Shown: one piece after another, positions 7,260 to 11,401 of the stretch
Position numbering within the stretch: the stretch's first letter is position 1
Layout: the number at the start of each line of letters is the position of its first letter
DNA from: Pseudomonadota bacterium
GTDB taxonomy: Bacteria > Desulfobacterota > Desulfobacteria > Desulfobacterales > Desulfobacteraceae
Assembly (NCBI GenBank): GCA_018816605.1
Contig: JAHIVS010000575.1
Span: 1 to 11,401, forward strand
Direction of reading: 5' to 3'
Length of the DNA: 11,401 nucleotides
The notes under the pieces: generated by a model
The model's database searches: none
What the model was told of the DNA's origin: nothing
The model's input: the letters and a program-made list of their open reading frames with translations, nothing else
Translations under genes and position numbers: made by a program

Positions 7260-7454
7260 TCACTCTGAAGCTTTGGAGGACACCTGACAACCATCCAGCC
7301 CTTCACGGACGGCCTTAAAGAGCTCGGTACCGGTGATCGGGTTCTGAATAAATTTCCTGATTCCGGCATTCAGGGCCTCCTGCCGGGAAAAGTTCTCATG
7401 ATATCTTGTACAGATCATCACCGGAAAATCGGCCCCAAAACCCTTGAAAAACCA
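7260..7454 (-). pseudogene. remnant: C-terminal end of a response-regulator receiver domain
   Basis: The minus strand reads ADFPVMICTRYHENFSRQ, then EALNAGIRKFIQNPITG and TELFKAVREGL before a TGA stop. This follows the last third of a receiver domain, like the terminal receiver of hybrid kinases (DIPVILCTGYS...GI..F..KP...L...IR..L). The first two thirds, including the phosphorylated Asp, are absent; the frame is closed by TAA at 7455-7457. Two conserved residues are altered: CTG to CTR and the near-invariant KP to NP. No start codon or ribosome site fits. It is best read as a decaying fragment, not a gene. Confidence 0.6.
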
Positions 7455-7513
7455 TTATATAATGCCCTACCACATAATATTAATATCAAATAGTGATAAT
7501 CATTTTATCCCAT

Positions 7514-7690
7514 TTAAGTTGAAAAAAATTCAAGTTCCCCAGGGGGATTTGAAAATAAATTTTAAAAATACATCTCTTCATCCAGAACCCGGAGCCGTTT
7601 TTCGGCTTGTCTGGCAAGAGCCTCCAATTCTGGAACCCGTGCACCCTCATATAATTGTTTTATCTTTTTCCCTTTAAAGTTCTGTATCAT
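7514..7690 (-). pseudogene. remnant: HigB-like (RelE/ParE family) toxin gene
   Basis: From an ATG at 7690 the minus strand encodes MIQNFKGKKIKQLYEG, continuing through LEALARQAEKRLRVLDEE, to a TAA at 7562-7564 (42 residues). The beginning (MIxxFKxKxxxxLf) and the ARQAxKRLRVLDxA segment are typical of the first half of HigB-type mRNA-interferase toxins of about 92 residues. After the TAA the same frame continues NLFSNPPGELEFFS, resembling the family's PPGNRLEALK segment, before another stop at 7514-7516. The catalytic C-terminal half and any HigA antitoxin gene are missing and there is no ribosome site. This reads as a toxin gene inactivated by stop codons and deletion. Confidence 0.6.
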
Positions 7691-7734
7691 GATATAGGTG
7701 GAAGACCTTCCGCTGGTTTTAATTATTTTCCGCT

Positions 7735-7763
7735 TTGTAAAAAGTACAAACAAGGGTTACAAT
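7735..7763 (+). promoter_or_regulatory. sigma-70-like promoter of the SLC13 permease
   Basis: TTGTAA (7735-7740) and TACAAT (7758-7763) are separated by 17 bases, matching the consensus hexamers at 4 of 6 and 5 of 6 positions. Transcription would begin near 7770, which rules out permease starts upstream of that and fits the ATG at 7814. Confidence 0.5.
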
Positions 7764-7813
7764 GGCAGTTGCTTTTCATGGACACAATGATAATTTTTTC
7801 CGGGGTTGAAGCG

Positions 7814-9604
7814 ATGTTTGGGATTGATCTGCACATTATTTGGGTTTCTCTGATTCTTGTTGTCACATTGTTTTTGCTGGTAACAGAAAAAATATCCGTC
7901 GACAAAACCGCCATGGGCATTATGGTGGTTCTTTCATTAACCGGGATCCTGACCCCCAAAGAAGCGGTAGGCGGGTTTGCAAACCCGGCCGTGATCACCG
8001 TTGGCGCCATGTTTCTTTTAAGCCATGGCCTTATCCGCACCGGGGCTGTCGGTTTTGTAACCGAGCTTTTGCTGCACTTTTCAAAGGCAAATAAAACATA
8101 TGCCTATATTCTGATTCTGACAAGTGTGGCCCTGGCCTCTGCATTTATCAACAACACACCGGTTGTTGTCTTGTTTATCCCCATTGTCATGGGACTGAGC
8201 TGTGAATGCGATTTTTCCCCTTCAAAACTTTTGATTCCTTTGTCCTATGTGTCCATACTGGCCGGAACCTGCACCTTGATCGGGACGTCCACCAACATTA
8301 TTGTCAGTGATCTTTCTGCCCTGGCCGGATATGACCCCCTCTCCATGTTTGAACTGGGGAAAATCGGCGTTCCCATTGCTGTTTTGGGCATAATTTTCCT
8401 TTTTTTTGTCTCCCCGAAACTTTTGCCCGGACGAACAGCTCCGGTCTGTGAACTGGAGGGAGAAAAACAAAACAAATACATAGCAGAACTGATTGTCCCG
8501 GTGAACAGTTCCCTGATTGGGAATGGGGATATTATCGAATTTGCCCAGGAGCGTTTTGGATTAAATGTAATTGAGGTCTTTCGAAACGGAAATATTTTTG
8601 ATCCGGCCCGGACCAGGATATCGGTAAAACAGGAGGACATCCTTCTGGTAAAAGGGTCTGCGGAAGATCTGGTTTCTGTCTTGAAAACACAGATCCTGGA
8701 GCTTGCCCATGGCGAGGAAGGCATGGCCTTTGGCGGCGGACTAAAAGACGACCTGATCGTTGAACTGATTGTTCCGCCATTGTCAACGCTCCTAAGGGAA
8801 CCGCTTTTGTCTACGGACCTGAAAGATGATTCAGACATTCAGATTATTGCCATACGAAGCCGCCGCCATCACTATTCCTATCGGAAAATACAAAGTGTCA
8901 AACTCAAAATCGGTGATATCATCCTGGTCCGCTGCCCCCGGAATAAGCTTTCAAAGATCCGCAAAAGCACTGATTTTGTTATTATTGAAGATATCCATCA
9001 CGCCTTGATCGACAGGGAAAAGGCCAGGCTTGCCGTGGGTATTTTCGCCATGGTCGTGCTTGCCGCCACCTTTGGGGTGGCAGATATCATGGTCTGCTCC
9101 TTAACCGGTGTCTTTTTAATGACACTCACCCATTGCTTAAGCCTAAAAGATGCCTACCGATCTCTGCAATCGGAAGTGCTGCTCCTGATCATCGGAACCA
9201 TCGCCCTGGGCGTTGCCATGCAAAAAACAGGTGCGACAAAAGTGTATGCTGATTTTTTCCTGTCTTTTTTTGAAGGCACGGGCCCACATCCTGTCCTGGT
9301 CGGTATCATTCTTCTTTCCAGCATCTGTACCCATATTTTAAGCAATAATGCCACGGCTGTGCTGCTGCTTCCCATTGCCGTATCAACGGCTGTTTCCCTT
9401 GGGGTTGATCCCAAACCCTTTATCGTTGGTATCTGTTTTGGTGCCAGTGCCTGTTTTGCAACGCCCATCGGGTACCAGACCAATCTGCTGGTGTATGTCC
9501 CGGGGGGATACCGGTTTTCCGATTATTTCAAACTGGGAATGCTGTTGAACCTGATCGTCATCTTTCTTGCCGCGGTGCTGATTCCCCTGGCCTGGCCATT
9601 TTAA
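7814..9604 (+). CDS. SLC13/DASS-family permease with two RCK_C domains
   Basis: Inner-membrane permease of 596 residues, of the Na+-coupled anion (carboxylate or sulfate) type. The first half carries hydrophobic helices with NNTP (113-116) and GTSTN (157-161). The second half repeats the motifs as SNNATA (510-515) and TPIGYQTN (550-557). Between them are two soluble TrkA_C/RCK_C domains, about 220-285 and 312-380, probably regulatory ligand-binding modules. This arrangement is common in bacterial SLC13 permeases of this length. The frame is open back to 7655, but that extension overlaps the HigB remnant and is not hydrophobic. ATG 7814 was chosen because GGGG lies 8 bases upstream and the promoter is at 7735-7763; ATG 7787 is an alternative. 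Substrate is unknown; sulfate or a dicarboxylate would suit a sulfate reducer. Its 3' end overlaps the opposing kinase-like gene by 47 bases. Confidence 0.88.
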   Translation: MFGIDLHIIWVSLILVVTLFLLVTEKISVDKTAMGIMVVLSLTGILTPKEAVGGFANPAVITVGAMFLLSHGLIRTGAVGFVTELLLHFSKANKTYAYILILTSVALASAFINNTPVVVLFIPIVMGLSCECDFSPSKLLIPLSYVSILAGTCTLIGTSTNIIVSDLSALAGYDPLSMFELGKIGVPIAVLGIIFLFFVSPKLLPGRTAPVCELEGEKQNKYIAELIVPVNSSLIGNGDIIEFAQERFGLNVIEVFRNGNIFDPARTRISVKQEDILLVKGSAEDLVSVLKTQILELAHGEEGMAFGGGLKDDLIVELIVPPLSTLLREPLLSTDLKDDSDIQIIAIRSRRHHYSYRKIQSVKLKIGDIILVRCPRNKLSKIRKSTDFVIIEDIHHALIDREKARLAVGIFAMVVLAATFGVADIMVCSLTGVFLMTLTHCLSLKDAYRSLQSEVLLLIIGTIALGVAMQKTGATKVYADFFLSFFEGTGPHPVLVGIILLSSICTHILSNNATAVLLLPIAVSTAVSLGVDPKPFIVGICFGASACFATPIGYQTNLLVYVPGGYRFSDYFKLGMLLNLIVIFLAAVLIPLAWPF

Positions 9605-10715
9605 TATTTGTGTTTGATGCTTTGACCAAATCCACAATTTTTTCTGTGAGATAATCTTTTGTTTCGTATCTTGAAATTTCCATCAGTTTTTTGGTGATAT
9701 TTGACAATCTGTCCAGTTGGGCCTGGATTTTAACAATTTTTGAATAAAAGGGGCTGTCCTGGGAAATATCCATCAGAATAAGATCAAAATATCCCTGAAT
9801 GCTCATTAACGGCTGGTTCATTTCATGGCAAACCGCACCGGACAATTCAAGGACCCCCTGCAATCTGTCTTTTTCCCTGATCACCGCTTCTGATGATTTT
9901 CTTACGCTAACATCGGTCAATACGGAAATTTTCAAGTCCTTGGTAAACGTTGATCGGAATTCTATATGCTTTGTCCGGCCATTTTTACAGCAAATCTTAA
10001 ATTCACGATCCTTTGCACCGGCTGACCCCTTGCTGTCTGCATTCCATGTTTCAAAGACCATCCTGCGATATGTTTCGTCCGGATATACCTTTTTAAACCA
10101 CTCGTCTTTGGTGGAGATCTCCTTGAGCGTATATCCGGTTATTTTTGTAAAATATGGGTTTACATAGAGATATTTACCATGACCGTCAATCAAGGCAATG
10201 CCATGGGGGGTGCTTTCCAGAATTGTCGAAAGCGTTTCTTTTTCTTTTTGATGGAAGGCTTCCATCTGCCTGCGATGGGTGATATCCCTCAAAATAACAT
10301 GAAGTATCGGCATGCCGCCCAGATAATAAATCCGTGTTAGCAGAACCTCTGTGGGAAAAACCTCTCCATTTGCCCGAATGTGATTCCATTCAAATAAATG
10401 ACTGCCCTTTTCCAAGGCAAGGGCCATCATTTCTTTTGCTTTTTCAAAGGAATTTTGGCCGTCCGGCTGGGTGTCCGGCGATATTTGTGACGGATGAAGT
10501 TTAACGAGTTCATTTTTTTTATAGCCCAGCAGATCTGCTGCTGCCGGATTGCAGTCGACAAATCTCCCCTCTTCAAGTATCATGATCGCATCTTTGGATT
10601 TTTCGAACAGAAGACGATACTTTGCATTATCGGTGGACTCAGCATTTTGTTCTGCAGCTTTCTCTAATGCGTTAATCCTGTTTTCCAACTCTTCATAGGT
10701 TTGTTTTTTTACCAA
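9558..10715 (-). CDS. PAS-PAS-HisKA sensor protein without ATPase domain
   Basis: Sensor protein of 385 residues: a short N-terminal coiled coil (KKQTYEELENRINALEKA), PAS domain 1 (about 33-149, FVDCNPAAADLLGY), PAS domain 2 (about 161-272, YVNPYFTKITGYT), and a HisKA dimerisation domain with phospho-accepting His297 in CHEMNQPL. The protein then stops about 88 residues after that histidine, with no N, G1 or G2 boxes of an HATPase_c domain, and there is no room for one because the opposing permease gene lies beyond. The last 16 or so residues are encoded opposite the permease's 3' end and look unrelated to HisKA. It is either a truncated kinase or a natural HisKA-only protein that needs a partner kinase. 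The TTG start at 10715 is supported by GGAGG 5 bases upstream and restores the family's usual N-terminus. There are no membrane segments. Confidence 0.85.
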   Translation of the reverse strand: MVKKQTYEELENRINALEKAAEQNAESTDNAKYRLLFEKSKDAIMILEEGRFVDCNPAAADLLGYKKNELVKLHPSQISPDTQPDGQNSFEKAKEMMALALEKGSHLFEWNHIRANGEVFPTEVLLTRIYYLGGMPILHVILRDITHRRQMEAFHQKEKETLSTILESTPHGIALIDGHGKYLYVNPYFTKITGYTLKEISTKDEWFKKVYPDETYRRMVFETWNADSKGSAGAKDREFKICCKNGRTKHIEFRSTFTKDLKISVLTDVSVRKSSEAVIREKDRLQGVLELSGAVCHEMNQPLMSIQGYFDLILMDISQDSPFYSKIVKIQAQLDRLSNITKKLMEISRYETKDYLTEKIVDLVKASNTNIKMARPGESAPRQER

Positions 10716-10720
10716 TACAA

Positions 10721-10725
10721 CCTCC
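10721..10725 (-). promoter_or_regulatory. ribosome binding site setting the TTG start of the PAS sensor gene
   Basis: Minus-strand GGAGG is followed by TTGTA and then TTG GTA AAA AAA CAA. The spacing is ideal and selects the TTG at 10715 over the longer open frame that begins at 10778, whose extra 21 residues show no family similarity. Confidence 0.7.
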
Positions 10726-10769
10726 ACCTGGGAAACAAAGAACTTCAGCAAACTTTGATGGACAAAAGA

Positions 10770-10798
10770 ACCATACAAAATCTGGCAGCAACAGGCAA
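10770..10798 (-). promoter_or_regulatory. weak sigma-70-like promoter for the PAS sensor gene
   Basis: On the minus strand TTGCCT (10798-10793) and TATGGT (10775-10770) are spaced by 17 bases, each matching consensus at 4 of 6 positions. It lies between the upstream terminator and the TTG start. The match is modest and could be chance. Confidence 0.25.
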
Positions 10799-10843
10799 AT
10801 TATATTTGGGATCTGAAAAATGATGTCGGCCGATCCATAAACA

Positions 10844-10876
10844 AAAAAGGCAATGCCATGGGAGCATTGCCTTTTT
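10844..10876 (-). terminator. rho-independent terminator, possibly bidirectional
   Basis: A perfect 13-base inverted repeat (AAAAAGGCAATGC / GCATTGCCTTTTT) with a 7-base loop, followed on the minus strand by a T-rich tract (TTTTTTGTTT). It starts 24 bases past the stop of the PEP-CTERM gene and should end that transcript before the PAS sensor gene. The A/T arms would also permit termination on the plus strand. Confidence 0.88.
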
Positions 10877-10899
10877 GTTTTGTATTCTAGAAAAAAGCC

Positions 10900-11401
10900 C
10901 TATTTGCCCCCGCGTCTCCTGGCAATTCCGGCCAACCCCAAAAGGCCTATGCCCAGAAGGGCCATGGTGGCCGGTTCCGGCACGGGATTCATTTCTCCGC
11001 CGATTACGTCATTGGCGCAATAGGGGGAAAAGGCGATAAAGGCACCGCCGGACAGATCGATTTCAAGGCCTGCAAAGCTGTAGGAATAAACGTATCGGCT
11101 TGTGTTTTTCCAGTTACTGCCGGCACTCCATGCCGTCAGAAAATTGCTGTCAATACCATTGGGGGAATTCTGGCGATGGGTGGTGCTGGTTCCGTTGGTC
11201 ATGGTATAGGTATACCCTTGGGCCACCTGCCAGATACCGTTGCCGGGAATACTTCCAATGGTATTCCAGCCATTGAAGGACCCGCCGTCATGGACCAGAA
11301 AATCCCAGTCATCCCACTGGGTATTCTGGGACCCCATGGCGTAGGAATTGATAAACAGGGAGTTAAAATTCTGCCAGCCATTGGAGTCATGCAAAACAAT
11401 G
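10900..11401 (-). CDS. PEP-CTERM sorting-domain secreted protein, N-terminus beyond right edge
   Basis: The last 166 or so codons of an exported protein; the frame stays open to the right edge, so the start and the expected signal peptide are outside. The C-terminus is a classic PEP-CTERM exosortase signal: VPEPAT, a hydrophobic helix (MALLGIGLLGLAGI), then a basic cluster ARRRGGK and the TAG stop. Such proteins are cleaved and sorted to the outer surface or exopolysaccharide matrix by an exosortase (EpsH/XrtA), not encoded here. The visible ectodomain is rich in Asn, Ser, Gly, Trp and Tyr, as is usual for surface proteins, and has a segment FSPYCANDVIGGE just before the sorting motif. I do not recognise a catalytic or binding domain. 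It is followed by a strong terminator, so it ends its own transcript. Confidence 0.9.
   Translation of the reverse strand, partial: IVLHDSNGWQNFNSLFINSYAMGSQNTQWDDWDFLVHDGGSFNGWNTIGSIPGNGIWQVAQGYTYTMTNGTSTTHRQNSPNGIDSNFLTAWSAGSNWKNTSRYVYSYSFAGLEIDLSGGAFIAFSPYCANDVIGGEMNPVPEPATMALLGIGLLGLAGIARRRGGK

Noticed and set aside
7536..7547. TCCCCAGGGGGA palindrome as a terminator for the activator gene
   Set aside because: There is almost no loop and no T-tract, and it lies about 300 bases past the activator stop.
7762..7772. TGGCAGTTGC-like sequence as a sigma-54 promoter for the permease
   Set aside because: The GG and GC elements are far too close together; sigma-54 needs 10 bases between the doublets.
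7655..7813. Longer N-terminus for the SLC13 permease
   Set aside because: The first 40 or so residues are polar and non-family, cross the HigB remnant, and precede the predicted transcription start.
11199..11399. A 66-codon minus-strand frame within the PEP-CTERM gene
   Set aside because: It is out of frame with the clear PEP-CTERM reading frame and has no features of its own.

Overview
The window looks like chromosomal DNA from an anaerobic member of the Desulfobacterota (Desulfobacterales-like sulfate reducers). The grounds are a tungsten-type aldehyde:ferredoxin oxidoreductase with its own polyferredoxin, a sigma-54 activator, an RCK-containing SLC13 permease, a PAS sensor with the N-terminal leader KKQTYEELENRI, and a PEP-CTERM secreted protein. 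This placement is inferred from gene content and family resemblance, not from a marker gene.

Bases 1-5407, minus strand, hold one tightly packed operon read right to left: a ureohydrolase (agmatinase family), a ferredoxin with four [4Fe-4S] binding motifs, an AOR-family oxidoreductase, a class-III PLP aminotransferase, and an N-carbamoylputrescine amidase (aguB) cut by the left edge. The first two junctions are ATGA overlaps; the third is either an ATGA overlap or a 5-base gap. Upstream of the operon is a near-consensus sigma-54 promoter (5470-5485). Farther upstream lies a repeated TTGTGATA element that could be the activator site. The divergent gene at 5637-7238 encodes a sigma-54 activator (GAF-like domain, AAA+ with GAFTGA, Fis-type HTH), very probably the operon's regulator.

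Read together, the genes suggest an inducible anaerobic pathway for a guanidino or carbamoyl amine such as agmatine. The ureohydrolase or the amidase would release a primary amine, the aminotransferase would make the amino-aldehyde, and the AOR with its ferredoxin would oxidise that to the acid while conserving low-potential electrons. The substrate is not certain: both the ureohydrolase and the AOR depart from canonical residues at informative positions.

Bases 7239-7813 contain no intact gene but carry two minus-strand remnants: the C-terminal end of a response-regulator receiver domain and a decayed HigB-like toxin gene. They are followed by a sigma-70-like promoter for the next gene.

Bases 7814-9604 (+) encode an SLC13/DASS permease with two internal RCK_C (TrkA_C) domains. 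It converges on, and overlaps by 47 bases, a minus-strand PAS-PAS-HisKA protein (9558-10715) that has no ATPase domain. A strong hairpin terminator (10844-10876) separates that gene from the C-terminal part of a PEP-CTERM protein (10900 to the right edge, minus strand). No tRNA, rRNA, CRISPR array or transposase was seen.
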